Assembly (NCBI GenBank): GCA_026936335.1
Contig: JAPMXV010000011.1
Coordinates: forward strand, 1-64,000
From: Mantamonas sphyraenae
Taxonomy: Eukaryota; CRuMs; Mantamonadidae
DNA length: 64,000 nt
Reading direction: 5' to 3'
Numbering within the stretch: the stretch's first letter is position 1; every line of letters begins with the position of its first letter. The position numbers and the translations under genes were made by a program. Below, piece by piece: positions 19,231 through 29,832 of the stretch. Under the pieces are notes generated by a model, which saw only the letters and a list, made by a program, of their open reading frames with translations, was not told the origin of the DNA and made no database searches.

Positions 19231-22200
19231 TTAGAGCTTGTCCAGGTACTTGTCCAGCGAGGGCACGGCGTCGGACAGACCCTTGCGCTTGCGCGTGATC
19301 TGCACAAAGTCCTGGGCCTTGCTGCCCGACTCCAGCGGATCGCCGCTCACCTCCTGCCAGTGGTCAAACACGCACTGCGGGAAAGCCTGGCCCGAGGTGT
19401 TGGAACGCAGGTCGGCGGTGAAGCCGAACGACTCCATGACCGGCAGGTAAGCCTTGACGTTGTACAGAGGCGTACCCGGGCGCTGCTCCTCGCTGAACAC
19501 GTGGCCACGGCGACGGTTGAGCACCGAGTAGATGCCACCCATGGCGCTCTCCGGGCACTGGATTTCACACAGGAACACGGGCTCCAGCAGCTTGGGCTCG
19601 GCGGTCAGGGCCGAGGCGTAGATCACACGGCGGGCCGTGGGGATGATCTGTCCACCACCACGGTGGATGGCATCCGAATGCAGAGTCACATCCAGGATGG
19701 CGTAGCGGCAGCCGCGCATGTTCTCCTCGCACAGCACACCCTCCTTGGAGGCCCACTGGAAGGCAGCCACCACAGAGTCCTTGATCTCGTTCAGGTACTG
19801 CACACCCTTGGAGGCATCCACCACCATGTTGGGGCCAGTGCCCTCCGGGCCGAAGCACCAGATCTTGCGACCGAGGTCGGCGTCCCACTCAAACTTCTCG
19901 CGCAGGTAGCGGGCGCGCACCTTGGGGTCGTCGCGCATCGTCACCTTGCCGTCCTCCATCTCCTCGGGCAGACCTTCCTCCAGCGGGAAAGCCTCCATAA
20001 AGATACGGTTGTGCTTGTTGGGCGACTTGGACAGGCAGGTCACCGACGACTGGGCGCTCACCGTCTCGCGGAACGACACCACGGGGTCGCTGGTCTTGAT
20101 GCCAGCGCCACCCATGAACTCCTCCTCGAGATCCTTGAGGCACACCTCAAGATGCAGCTCACCGGCACCGGCGACAATGTGCTCGCCAGACTCCTCGATG
20201 TAGCACTGCACACAGGGGTCGCTCTTGCTCAGGCGCTTCAGACCCTCGACCAGCTTGGGCAGGTCCGACGGGTGCTTGGGCTCCACGGCCACACGCACGA
20301 CAGGCGACACCGAGAACTTCATGACCTTGATGTTGTGGGCCTCCTCGTTGGTGGTGATGGTACCGCTCTTGAGCAGGTACTGGTCAATGCCGACCAGGGC
20401 AATGATGTTACCGCAGGGGCAGTCCTCAATGGGCTCCGTGTAGCGGCCCATCATCAGCACCGTGCGCTGGATGTTCTTCACAAACAGATCATCCTTCTTG
20501 CCCGGCACGTAGTTGGGGCCCATGATGCGCACCTTCTGGCCAGTCTTGACAATGCCAGAGAACACACGGCCAAACGCGTAGAAGCGGCCCTTGTCCGACG
20601 TGGGCACCATCTTGGACACGTACAGCATCAGCGGTCCCTCCGGGTCGCAGTTCTTGATGGCAGTGCCACACTCGTCGTCGATGGGTCCCTCGTACAGGGT
20701 CTCGGCACGGTAGCCCTGAGCCTTGCGCGGCGAGGGCAGATGCAGCACAAGCATCTCCAGCAGAGCATCGGCGGCCGGCAGCCACTTCTGCATCACGCAC
20801 TTCATCAGGGGCTTGCCCACGAGGTCCTTCTCGTCACCCTTGAGCTTGATGCCCAGCGACTGCATCATCTTCTCGTACATCTCGACCTTGCCGTTCATGA
20901 TGCTGTCAAACATCTTGTTGATCGGGTCCATGATGAACTGGACAAACGCACGCGGCAGCAGGTTGCCCTTGGAGTCCACGTCCTTGTGAGTCCACTTCTT
21001 CTTCTTCGGGTCAAAGTAGTTGTCTCCCCAAAGGCGCTCCATCAGCTTGGGCTGTCGACACACCAAACTTCTTGGCGTACATCTGGGCAAAGCGGGTCAG
21101 CGTGAAAGCCCAGCCGTGCAGACCGGAGCCAAAGGCCACGGTACCCTTCTCGGGGTACACCTGCACGTCACCGAGTGCCTCCTCCTCGTAGGTGGCCATG
21201 ATCACGTTGGCGTTCTCAATCACACGCTGGAAGGTCTGGTACGACTCCTCGCCGTCCAGAGACAGCTCGAGGATGATGCGGTCCATCTTGTTGACCATCA
21301 GCACGGGCTTGATACGCTCGCCCAGGGCCTGGCGCAGCACAGTCTCCGTCTGCACGCACACGCCCTCAATGCAGTCCACGACCACAAGGGCACCGTCCGT
21401 CACACGCAGCGCCGAAGTCACCTCCGACGAAAAGTCAACGTGGCCCGGCGAGTCGATCAGGTTGATCAAGAACTCGTTGCGCTCAATCTCCGGGTGGTCC
21501 TCAAGGATCTCGTCCGGCAGAGAGTAGTACAGCGACACACCAGTCGACTTGATGGTAATGCAGCGGTCCTGCTCGTCCTGGCGCGTGTCCATGAAGCGCG
21601 TGTCACCGGCCTTGGCGGTAGCAATGATACCGGCGCGGGAGATCAGCGAGTCGGTCAGAGTCGACTTGCCGTGATCCACATGCGCAATGACGGACTGTGG
21701 TGTCCCAGTGCCAGCCACACACAAGCAAACGCGTACGCATGGTGGTTGATCACATCATGCACGCGACACACATGCCATCATCATCGTCATGAAGCGTTTT
21801 TGTTTTTGCAACGAGAAACGACGCCGTGTCAGTGCTTGCGATTTTCCGCTGGACTTTTTTTTTTTTCGCTCGGCTCCTTTGGCCCGTCGACGCGCTGCAT
21901 GCAACGGATTGCACGCAGCCAAGGGCACAACACACGCACACAGCCACGCAGGCCACACGCAAATGCATCATGGCCTCACACAATGTGTACTTGGCAGCCA
22001 TGCGCACTTGTTGTGCCCTGCCTGGTGTTCGTGCGTGTGATACGCCGTCGACGGAAGCGGAAAAAAAGGGGGCCACCAAGGCCGGCTGGCGAGGAAAATC
22101 TCGCCTCGGTCCCTTCTGGCCGGCCCCCCGCACGCATACACACACGTCATGCCTTGGCACACATGCATATCGGCTCATGTTTGCCACCTACCATGTTGCG

Positions 22201-22629
22201 GATGTTGTCCTGAGAGTCCATGATCTCACGGATCTGGTCAATCGTGAAGTTCACCTGAGCGTCGATGGATTTTTGGACCAAATGCCAAAAGTGCTTGTGT
22301 CAGCGACCCGCTCTCCTTACACATCCCTCATTGGCACACATCATGTCCACACAGCCGCTCGTGTGCCATGTCCACACAGTCTCCATGCAATTGCGTGACC
22401 CCACCCTCTGCCATCCGTCCACACAGGCGCCGCGGACCGAGGCCCGTCCGTCGCGTTCTTCTCAGAACGGGGGTTCTTCGCCGTCCAGGCGCCCTTGCGC
22501 GCACACCGCCCGCAACCTCGAAAAGGGCTACACGCAGCCCCACTTCCATGCACACACACCCCACCGCGGCTACCCACGCCCGCGTTGCCGTCCATGCACT
22601 GGGAAAACGCTTGTGTTTTGACTCACCAT
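19231..22629 (-). CDS. EEF2: Translation elongation factor 2 (eEF2)
   Basis: eEF2 is the GTPase that moves tRNAs and mRNA through the ribosome. Exon 1 is the ATG alone (22629-22627, followed directly by GTGAGT). Exon 2 is 22254-22192 ([13 protein letters not shown]...). Exon 3 is 21694-19231. GTPase motifs [17 protein letters not shown] and NKMD are present, as is the diphthamide region [15 protein letters not shown]. The C-terminus is SLDKYLDKL. Length is about 843 residues, normal for the family. At 21,050-21,065 the frame slips by one base between KFGV and PKLMERLWG, where homologues have only two to four variable residues. In an essential gene this is probably a sequencing or assembly error. 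Intron 1 is 372 nt and intron 2 is 497 nt, the longest introns in this neighbourhood. Confidence 0.97.
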
Positions 22630-22691
22630 TTTCGGGAGTTGTTTTTTTTTGGGGTGCCCTCACTCGCGCTCCGCCGACCAACTCGCCTTCC
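22630..22691. promoter_or_regulatory. 62-bp divergent promoter, EF2 / SIW14-type phosphatase
   Basis: The interval between the EF2 start codon and the phosphatase start codon is 62 bp, with a T8 run and a GC-rich half. Because EF2 exon 1 is only the ATG plus its leader, EF2 regulatory signals may also lie in its first intron. Confidence 0.5.
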
Positions 22692-23351
22692 ATGTCCACC
22701 CTCGACGGCGCGGACGACGAGGGCCTACTTGTGGCCACCGCCACGTCCACAACCTCCACAAACACCAGCACCAGCAGCAGCCTCAGTCGCAAGACCTCCT
22801 CCTCCACCATCTCCCACAAACAAGCCCTCGACGAAGGCGAGGAGCCGGCCCTGCTCGTCCCGCCCCTCAACTACAGCATGGTCGCCACAGGCATCTACCG
22901 CTCGGGCTACCCCAACGCAAAGAACTTTGCTTTCCTCAAGAAGCTTCGCCTTCGCTCCGTCGTCTACCTCTGCCAGGAGGAGTACTCCAAAACAAACCGC
23001 CAGTTCCTCGAAGACAACAACATCCAACTCCTCGAGTTTGGCATCCAGGGCAACAAGGAGCCCTTTGTCAACATCAGCGAGGCAAGCATTGCCGACGCCC
23101 TTTCAGTTATTCTCGACAAACGCAACCACCCGTTGCTCGTCCACTGCAACCGTGGCAAACATCGCACCGGCTGCGTCGTCGGTTGCCTCCGACGCCTCCA
23201 GCGCTGGTCTCTCACCTACACCCTTGCCGAATACCGCCGCTTTGCTGGAAGCAAGGTCCGCTCCCTCGACCAGCAGTTCATTGAGCTGTTTGACACCTCT
23301 CTCGTCGACTACGACCTCGATCAGCTCCCGTCCTGGTTCCCGCTCACCTGA
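22692..23351 (+). CDS. SIW14/PFA-DSP-type atypical dual-specificity phosphatase
   Basis: A single exon of 219 residues. A serine/threonine-rich N-terminus is followed by a phosphatase core that begins LNYSMVATGIYRSGYP, typical of the plant and fungal atypical dual-specificity phosphatase family. The active-site loop is VHCNRGKHRTGC, with the CX5R catalytic cysteine and arginine. The general-acid loop region is near IQGNKEPF. Members such as yeast Siw14 act on inositol pyrophosphates. The start was chosen as the first ATG (MSTLDGADDEG) after the EF2 promoter. Only 12 bp separates its stop from the convergent coiled-coil gene. Confidence 0.9.
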   Translation: MSTLDGADDEGLLVATATSTTSTNTSTSSSLSRKTSSSTISHKQALDEGEEPALLVPPLNYSMVATGIYRSGYPNAKNFAFLKKLRLRSVVYLCQEEYSKTNRQFLEDNNIQLLEFGIQGNKEPFVNISEASIADALSVILDKRNHPLLVHCNRGKHRTGCVVGCLRRLQRWSLTYTLAEYRRFAGSKVRSLDQQFIELFDTSLVDYDLDQLPSWFPLT

Positions 23352-23363
23352 CACACGCGCATC

Positions 23364-25217
23364 TCACAGCGAGTCCACCTCGTTGAAATCAAACACATCC
23401 GTCACATCCAACACACGTTCACGTGCCGCCGCCTCCCGCTCCGCTTGCGTCGCCGTCATCCCGCTCCCCGCTGCCCCTTTGCGTCGTCGCTTCGCCTCCC
23501 GTCGCTTTTCCTTTGGATCCTGAAACAGATCCAGCGAATCCACAGACGCCTCGTCTCTCTCACGGCTCTTCTTGCGCCTGCCCGTCCCTCCCGCTCCCTC
23601 CGCCTCCACGTGCAATCTGCGCTTCGCCTTTCGCGGTCGCCGTCCGCTGCGCACACGCTCCCGTTTGCTGTTGCTTGCAAACGGGGACAAAGTCTCCTTC
23701 GACTGAGGTCCAGGCAACCTGCTGCTGCTCGTCCCATGGCTCGCGCTCCGGTTCGTCACATGCTTCTGGGTCGTCGCGGCTGCTGGTGGTGTTTTCGCCA
23801 CTGCGTTGAGTTGAGCTCGCAATGCACCTGCGCGCTTGCTGGCCGTCTCAAGTTGCTTCTCCTTCAGCTCCAATTCGTCCTGCAGGAACTGCACACGTGC
23901 ACCCAGGCTCTGGATCTGTGCTTGGCTCATCTTTTCCACAGATTGCAGATCGCGCACTGCACCGGCCAGATCCTCTGCCGCTTCTGCGCTTGCCTCCACC
24001 TGTTTGCGCAGTGCCTTGTTTGCCTCCTTTGTGTCTCGCAGCTCCATGTGCGCTCCAATCACCTTGGCCTTGGCCTGTACCTCCAAACTCACCATCCGCT
24101 CCTCCGTCATCCGTGCCAGCTTCATCACCTCGCTCACCGCCTGCAGCATCCACGCGCTTCCAGCTCCCGCCTTCACCCTGCCTGATCCACCCTCCTGAAT
24201 CCGGTGCCACACAATCGTCCACCCGTGCGTCTTGCTCTCCCGTGCCGCAGCTGCCTCCTTCGCCATCTCCAACCGCTCCACAAGCATCCGCTCCTTCCAC
24301 GCGTGCACCTCTCCCTCCAACGATACGCGCTGTTCCATCTTGCACAACTTCTCCTGCAGCGCTTGCTCTCTCGCCGTGCTCTCTGCCAGGCACATCACCA
24401 AAGCATCTGCCTCGGCCTGTGCTGCGCTCGCCCTGCCCCGCACCTCCTCCTCCAGCTTCACATACTGCTCTTCCAGCGCCTGCAACTGCCTCTCAAGGTC
24501 AACGTAAACTCCTTTCTGCGTATCCATGTACGTCTGCGACCGCTCCTGCCGCTCGTCGCATCGCTCCACCATCGCCTCAGCCTCTTTCCATTTGCTCTGC
24601 ATCTTGCGGTGTTGTTCCATCAGCATCTCCTCCCGCTTGTGCGTCAACGCCAACGCACCCGCCAGTTTGTTTCGTTCCGCTTGAAGTCGTGTGTTTTGCT
24701 CTTCTGCCGCTGCAAGACGCGTCTTGACGGCCGCCAGGTTGTCATCCTGCAGAACGACATGTCAGCGCTTGCACAGCACCTCTCTCGCCCCATCTCCCCA
24801 TCCATCCACATACATAGCGTTTCATCTCCAGCTGTGCCTGCCGCGATTCCAGAAGGATCCGTTCTGCGTTTGTTCCCGCTGTGTCAGGAATCCCACTTTC
24901 GATTTGCTCCAAATTCCTCGCTCACCTCCTGCCTTCAACTTACGCGCCGTCTCTCGCAACGAGCCTCCCGTTGATCCTGCACCGCCCATTCGTGTGCCTG
25001 TGCTGTTGTGTGACACCATCCCTGTGCTTGTCGTACGCATCCCACCTTGCTTCTGCCCTTGCGACGCGCGGATCACCACCCCCGTTGGGCTGTTGCTTTT
25101 GCTCTTGCGTACCAACGCTCCAACCTCCATCTCGCCACCACTGGGTGCCGATGGACCTCCGCCCGACGACGCTGCTGCACCAAACGACGGGATCGAAAAC
25201 GTGAAAGGAAACTCCAT
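23364..25217 (-). CDS. Unrecognised coiled-coil protein
   Basis: Exons 25217-24944, 24878-24814 and 24746-23364 join in phases 1 and 0 (donor GTAAGT in intron 1; introns of 65 and 67 nt) to give 573 residues. The N-terminus (MEFPFTFSIPSFG) is hydrophobic-aromatic and then G/S-rich. The middle is a long charged coiled coil with heptads from exon 2 to about residue 400. The tail is strongly basic, with runs such as RRPRKAKRR and RREAKRRRKG that look like nuclear localisation signals, and it ends in acidic DVTDVFDFNEVDSL. I do not recognise the family; a nuclear or centrosomal scaffold is possible. The open frame and consistent splice phases support a real gene. Confidence 0.75.
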
Positions 25218-25376
25218 TGTCTGCTGTCTGCGATGAATCCTGCTCTGCCTGAATTCTTTTGCCGAAACCATCGCATCCTTTTCCCAACATTCATCTTCAG
25301 CCCCGCACAAGGCCACAACGACGCGACGCCTCCATCCATTCTCTGGGCCTTGCAGCCATCCTCCATTCGCTCATCA

Positions 25377-26240
25377 TCACACTCCGGGATTCACATCGTC
25401 GTCCCACATCCGACCACCGGTCATGGAAAGCACGTGTGTGGCCAGTGTTTCCACCGTCTCGCCGTCTGTCGACTCCAGGGTTATCTTTGCCCTGTACGGC
25501 TGGTCCGACCGCGTCCTCGGATACGATCCGATGCTCACCTGTGGATGCTTCTGTGCCAACTCCCGCAGAGCGTCCGCAAACTCAGCCTCCAGCATGTCGC
25601 AGTGCACCACACGTCGCACAATCGGCTCTCCGTCTTCAAACAGGTGCGAAACGCCTTCCAGCATCAAATGGAACATGGAAGGAATGCCAGGAAACACGTG
25701 CACATTGCGCACACGCACCACAGGCACCCAAAAGTCAGGCACAGACACCACGTCGCACGGATCCGGGAACAAAGCCATCCGCTTGCGAGCCTCCGTCAAA
25801 TACTCCTCCTTTGTCGGCACCTCCTTGCCCAGGTTCTCCCTGGCCAGCCGAGCAGACACGTTCCTGTAAAAGTCGTCCATGACGTTTGCATGATAACGCA
25901 TGTCCAGGCCCGCCCACCGCGCAATGGCCGAGTATGTGATGTCGTCGTGTGTTGTTCCGATGCCCCCTGTGGTCAGCACATATGTGCTCCGCTCACTCTC
26001 CCGTTCCAGAGTCTCCCCAATAGCATCGTAGGTGTCTGGAATCACCTGGATTCGCTGCAGCACAATCCCCTTGCGGAAGAAAAACTGTGCCGCAAAGTGC
26101 CCGTTGGTGTCGTGGGTTTTTCCCGTCAAGATTTCGTCTCCAATCACCACCATCGATGCCGTCTGCTGGCCTCCTCCTCTTCCCACAACCTCTTGGCCCA
26201 CATTCTGCTGCCGAAGCCCATTCAACGTGCGCCGGAACAT
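25377..26240 (-). CDS. MoCF-biosynthesis / CinA-type domain protein (FAD synthase MPTb-like)
   Basis: A single exon of 287 residues from the ATG beginning MFRRTLNGL. The core contains VVIGDEILTGKTHDTNG, LTTGGIGTTHDDIT and FPGIPSMFHLML, the conserved motifs of the molybdopterin-binding (MoCF) fold. Closest in layout are the stand-alone MPTb/CinA-type proteins and the N-terminal domain of eukaryotic FAD synthase (FLAD1), which hydrolyse FAD or related nucleotides. The PAPS-reductase-like FAD synthase domain is absent. The arginine-bearing N-terminus could be a mitochondrial presequence. It is divergent from TGS1 with 59 bp between ATGs. Confidence 0.85.
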   Translation of the reverse strand: MFRRTLNGLRQQNVGQEVVGRGGGQQTASMVVIGDEILTGKTHDTNGHFAAQFFFRKGIVLQRIQVIPDTYDAIGETLERESERSTYVLTTGGIGTTHDDITYSAIARWAGLDMRYHANVMDDFYRNVSARLARENLGKEVPTKEEYLTEARKRMALFPDPCDVVSVPDFWVPVVRVRNVHVFPGIPSMFHLMLEGVSHLFEDGEPIVRRVVHCDMLEAEFADALRELAQKHPQVSIGSYPRTRSDQPYRAKITLESTDGETVETLATHVLSMTGGRMWDDDVNPGV

Positions 26241-26299
26241 CGTAGTTTGCCCTGCCTGCGCTTGCGCACGCACTCCGTTCCCACCCTACCTCCATTGGC
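26241..26299. promoter_or_regulatory. 59-bp divergent promoter, MoCF-domain gene / TGS1
   Basis: The interval is C-rich with GCGC/GCAC repeats near the left side. Just before the TGS1 ATG it reads CCATTGGC, a CCAAT box in reverse orientation. Confidence 0.5.
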
Positions 26300-27337
26300 A
26301 TGTCCTCCTCCACCACCATGGATGTGGAGGACTCCTCCCACAGCACAAGCACAAACGCACCACCCAAGAAGAAGCGGAACATGCGCACGGTGGCACGCAA
26401 CCGACGGAAACGCAGAGCCCGAGAACGAGCACGCCAAGAACAACGCAACAGCAGCAGCAGCAGCAGCAGCAGCACCACCAAAACACCAACCACCACACCA
26501 ACCACCACACCGAAAACCCCCACCGACCCACTGGACTCCTTTTGCCAAACCTGGAACATCGACCTGGAGCAACACCGCGCGGTGCAGGGAAAGCACGACC
26601 CGTCCCTGGCCAAATACTGGGGCCAACGCTACCGTTTGTTCCACCACTTCTCCCCTCGCATCTGCATGGACACCCAAGGCTGGTTCTCCGTCTGTCCAGA
26701 GACCATTGCCGCCCACCAGGCCGACAAGCTGCGCTGCGACCTCGTCGTCGATGCCTTTTGCGGCGTCGGCGGAAATGCCATCCAATTGGCCATGACATGC
26801 ACGCGTGTCATTGCCATCGACATCGATCCGGTCAAGATTGCCTGTGCCATGGCCAATGCACGCGAGTACGGCGTCTTGGACCGCATCGACTTTCTCCTCG
26901 CAGACTTTTTCTCCCTCTGTACAGTGCTCCAGGCCGATGCGGTCCTCCTCTCACCGCCCTGGGGAGGCCCTGGCTATGACAACTCTGTAGATAGCATCGT
27001 GGATCTCCACGACATGCCCGTCGACGCCTACACCGCCATGGAAGCTGCACGCCTGATCACGCGCAACGTGGCCCTCTGCGTGCCTCGCAATGCAGACCTC
27101 GACCAGCTTGTCCATCTCGCTCAGGCCGACAACGGCTTTGTAGAGGTGGAGCAGGACATGGTCAACAACAAGATCAAGTGTGTCACAGCCTACTACGGCG
27201 ACTTGGCAGGTCGACCCCTCCTCCAAGACACCGAGCATGGGGAGGACCAGGACGACGACGATGACGACGACGAACAAGACCTGGACGAACAGGGACAACC
27301 CATCAAAGTGTATCCACGCGGCTATCGCGTCCTCTGA
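26300..27337 (+). CDS. TGS1: Trimethylguanosine synthase (snRNA/snoRNA cap hypermethylase)
   Basis: A single exon of 345 residues. The N-terminus is basic (PPKKKRNMRTVARNRRKRRARERARQ), then a CAG-encoded serine run and a T/P linker. The catalytic part holds KYWGQRYRLFHHF, WFSVCPETIAAHQA, the SAM-binding motif VVDAFCGVGGN, IDIDPVKI, and the catalytic SPPWGGPGY. TGS1 converts the m7G cap of snRNAs and snoRNAs to the 2,2,7-trimethyl form. The C-terminus has an acidic D/E run. The stop lies 12 bp from the convergent MCAT stop. Confidence 0.95.
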   Translation: MSSSTTMDVEDSSHSTSTNAPPKKKRNMRTVARNRRKRRARERARQEQRNSSSSSSSSTTKTPTTTPTTTPKTPTDPLDSFCQTWNIDLEQHRAVQGKHDPSLAKYWGQRYRLFHHFSPRICMDTQGWFSVCPETIAAHQADKLRCDLVVDAFCGVGGNAIQLAMTCTRVIAIDIDPVKIACAMANAREYGVLDRIDFLLADFFSLCTVLQADAVLLSPPWGGPGYDNSVDSIVDLHDMPVDAYTAMEAARLITRNVALCVPRNADLDQLVHLAQADNGFVEVEQDMVNNKIKCVTAYYGDLAGRPLLQDTEHGEDQDDDDDDDEQDLDEQGQPIKVYPRGYRVL

Positions 27338-27349
27338 AGCATGCTGCTG

Positions 27350-28507
27350 CTATTTGTTCATGGTCAGGCCGCTGACCTGTCTTGCAAAGAACACTGCGTC
27401 TGCCTCCCGTTCCAGATGAGTGCTATCCACACGCAGAGCAGTCTCATGGGCGAGCAGAGAGGAAAGCACACCGCCTGGACCAATCTCCACCAGTTCCTGG
27501 ATGCCCAGCTGCACCGCTGTGTGCACACTCTTCCTCCACAACACCGGCTGCGTGATCTGGCCCACCAGCACGTCACGCAGCTTACTGTCGTCCGTCCACA
27601 GGGCACCCGTCATGTTGGCCACCGTGTGCACGTGTGTCTCACGCACCTCCATGTCCTCCAGCACAGCACGCACCTTGTCCGCAGCCGGTCTCATCAACTC
27701 GCAATGGAAGGGTGCAGACACACGCAGACGTGTTGCACGCAGGATGTGCTTGTCCTTCTTTGCCTGTGCTGCCACCTCCTTCACTGCTTCCTCATGCCCA
27801 CTGATCACCACCTGCCGTGCGCTGTTGATGTTCGCCACTGAACACACCATCCCCTCCCCACCCTCTCCATACCGTCCACACAATTCCTGCAACCATCCCA
27901 ACGTGCCATCTCCCGCCTCCATGCCCACCTTGCCCTCTGTCGTCAGCAGAGCGCGCATGCCCACCTCCTTTCCGCCCACTGCCGCCCGCATGGCCAGTCC
28001 CCTCTCCCGCACCAACCGCACTCCGTCTGCCAGACTCAGTGCCCCATTGGCCACCATCCCTGTGTACTCTCCCACAGAGTGTCCCATCACCAAAGCCACC
28101 TCGGCTGCCTCCAGGCCAGCCTTGCCCTCCTCCAACTCTGCCCCCCTGAATCCCATGTGCTCCTGCACTGTCCTCCACATGGCTATGCAATGCGTCAACA
28201 GCGCCGGCTGTGCATTCTCCGTCTGTTGCAGCTCCGCATCGCTTCCGTCACGCATCATCCGTGAGAGGAACAGCCCCAGCACGTCGTCCGCCTCCTCATA
28301 CACAAGCCGTGCCACCTTGCTTTGCCGCCACAGCTCACGTGCCATCCCTCCATGCTGGGACCCTTGGCCCACAAACATCAATGCTCGTCTACGGCTCATG
28401 CACCTTTCCAGCTGGTCTCTTTGTGTGTGTCCGAAAGCCTTGTTCTTTGTTTTCTTTCCGCTGGCCTCCCTGCGCATGGTCCAATGCATGCGTTCACCCT
28501 CATTCAT
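27350..28507 (-). CDS. MCAT: Malonyl-CoA:ACP transacylase, probably mitochondrial
   Basis: A single exon. The FabD-like domain starts ALMFVGQGSQ and has the nucleophile motif VMGHSVGEYTG, the malonyl-binding arginine region (VRLVRERGLAMRAAV), the second-half motif RLRVSAPFHCELM, and VEIGPGGVLSSLL. It loads malonyl groups onto acyl carrier protein. A basic, K/R-rich extension of about 35 residues before the domain fits a mitochondrial presequence, so a role in mitochondrial fatty acid synthesis is likely. The first ATG (28507) overlaps the stop of the upstream epimerase gene by four bases (ATGA). ATGs at 28489 or 28477 are alternatives. Confidence 0.92.
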   Translation of the reverse strand: MNEGERMHWTMRREASGKKTKNKAFGHTQRDQLERCMSRRRALMFVGQGSQHGGMARELWRQSKVARLVYEEADDVLGLFLSRMMRDGSDAELQQTENAQPALLTHCIAMWRTVQEHMGFRGAELEEGKAGLEAAEVALVMGHSVGEYTGMVANGALSLADGVRLVRERGLAMRAAVGGKEVGMRALLTTEGKVGMEAGDGTLGWLQELCGRYGEGGEGMVCSVANINSARQVVISGHEEAVKEVAAQAKKDKHILRATRLRVSAPFHCELMRPAADKVRAVLEDMEVRETHVHTVANMTGALWTDDSKLRDVLVGQITQPVLWRKSVHTAVQLGIQELVEIGPGGVLSSLLAHETALRVDSTHLEREADAVFFARQVSGLTMNK

Positions 28508-29767
28508 TGCTGCTGCTGCTTGTCCACCATGCCAAGGTCCTCCATGTACTTTGTGAGCACACGCCCCATCCCTGCGGCCAAATCCAGACGAGGTGTCCAA
28601 AACCTGGCCAGAATGTCCATGTGTGTGGGTGTGGGTCTGTCCTTGCCCTGTGCCTCCCGAGTGCTGAATGCCACCTGACACTTGCCCTCCGAGATCTTGT
28701 CTGTGGCCGCTGCAAGGTCCCTCAACGACGCCCACTCCCCATTCGTCACGTCCGTCACCGGTCCAAACTCCTCAAAGTGTTCCATGATGGACACCAGTGC
28801 ACGTGCGCAGTCGTCGCTGTGGATAAATTGCCTGATTTCTGTCCCTGTTGTCAATGCTTGGATCTTCACAGGTTCCGTTCCGCCATCGCTCAGTCCCTGG
28901 GCACATCTATGCATCCAATCCCCAATCACATGTGACTTGATCCCAATTGCTTCGTGTCCATACACATTCCAGAAGCGCACACTCTTGCCCATGCCGCTGT
29001 GCGTCGCCCAAAGCTCACCCAACCGTTTGATGGCTCCGTATGTGGTGTATGCGCTGTGCAGAGACGACGACGTAAACAGGAATGGAATGGAACGTTGGGT
29101 GAGGTACGGCACAACCTCTTCGTAGATGTCGATGTTGTGTCGCACAATGTCTAGCTGCACGTTTCGTTCCCCGCTCTCCAGATACTTGCTCCCGCCCACC
29201 TCGCACGCCAGCAGGAAGCAGAATGAAATATTGTACTCACTGACGAGTGAGTGAGTGAGTGAGTGAGTGAGTGAGTGAGTGAGTGAGTGAGTGAGTGTGA
29301 GGTTCAAGACGTGTCAGCGGACAAAGTGTCTCCCACACATGACGTCATGCATCTCTCCCTCCCCCACTCCCTCCCTCCTCCCCTGTGCCATCCCCAATCC
29401 CCATCAATTCCCGCTCACCCTTCTGGCCCCTGCCCACAACTCACTCAAACCGTTTCATGGCTCCCTCCACACGCAGGTCGTGCTCCCTTCGATTGCGCAC
29501 CTGCAACACCTTGTGGCCCCTTGCCTCCAACTCTGCCACCAGTGACTTGCCCACCACGCCACCACTGCCCAACACAAGCACATGCTGTCCTTCCATCATC
29601 CCCTCTCCTGTGCTCTCCACCTCCTCCACCTCCACCTCCACCTCTTCAGGCACTCCTGCCTTCTCCTCCACCGATGATGATCCCATGACAGAACCCACCA
29701 CCACCATCACCACCATGACCATGCATCCCATCATGGCCATCCTCTGTTCTCTCAATCTCCTGTTCAT
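28504..29767 (-). CDS. Membrane-anchored NAD-dependent epimerase/dehydratase (extended SDR)
   Basis: Exons 29767-29445 and 29239-28504 join in phase 2 to give 352 residues. The N-terminus has a methionine/valine-rich hydrophobic segment (MMGCMVMVVMVVVG), a signal anchor, then an acidic linker. The Rossmann motif is LVLGSGGVVG. Exon 2 supplies the SSSLHS serine region, the YGAIK catalytic pair and WNVYGHEAIG. This is an extended SDR of the nucleotide-sugar epimerase type; the substrate cannot be told. The protein ends in a short poly-Q. The intron ends in a tetranucleotide microsatellite. The start was chosen at the ATG directly before the hydrophobic segment. Confidence 0.85.
29245..29297. 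repeat. (GTGA)n tetranucleotide microsatellite inside an intron
   Basis: About 13 copies of GAGT/GTGA in a row. On the coding (minus) strand it reads (TCAC)n and forms the 3' part of the epimerase-gene intron, ending a few bases before the acceptor CGTCAG at 29245-29240. The repeat therefore occupies the polypyrimidine-tract position. Confidence 0.95.
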
Positions 29768-29832
29768 CTTCCCTGCCACTTCTTCGTCGTTGCCTTGGTT
29801 CCGCTGTTCACCCCACCGCAACACACACCACC
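29768..29832. promoter_or_regulatory. 65-bp divergent promoter, epimerase / MCMBP
   Basis: The interval between the two start codons is 65 bp. It is C-rich, with CACACACCACC directly before the MCMBP ATG, a good Kozak context. No TATA box is seen. Confidence 0.45.

Noticed and set aside
29245-29297. Coding leucine/threonine/histidine repeat extending the epimerase upstream
   Set aside because: The frame is open only because of the four-base microsatellite; the CGTCAG acceptor and exact phase match to the upstream Rossmann exon show it is intronic.
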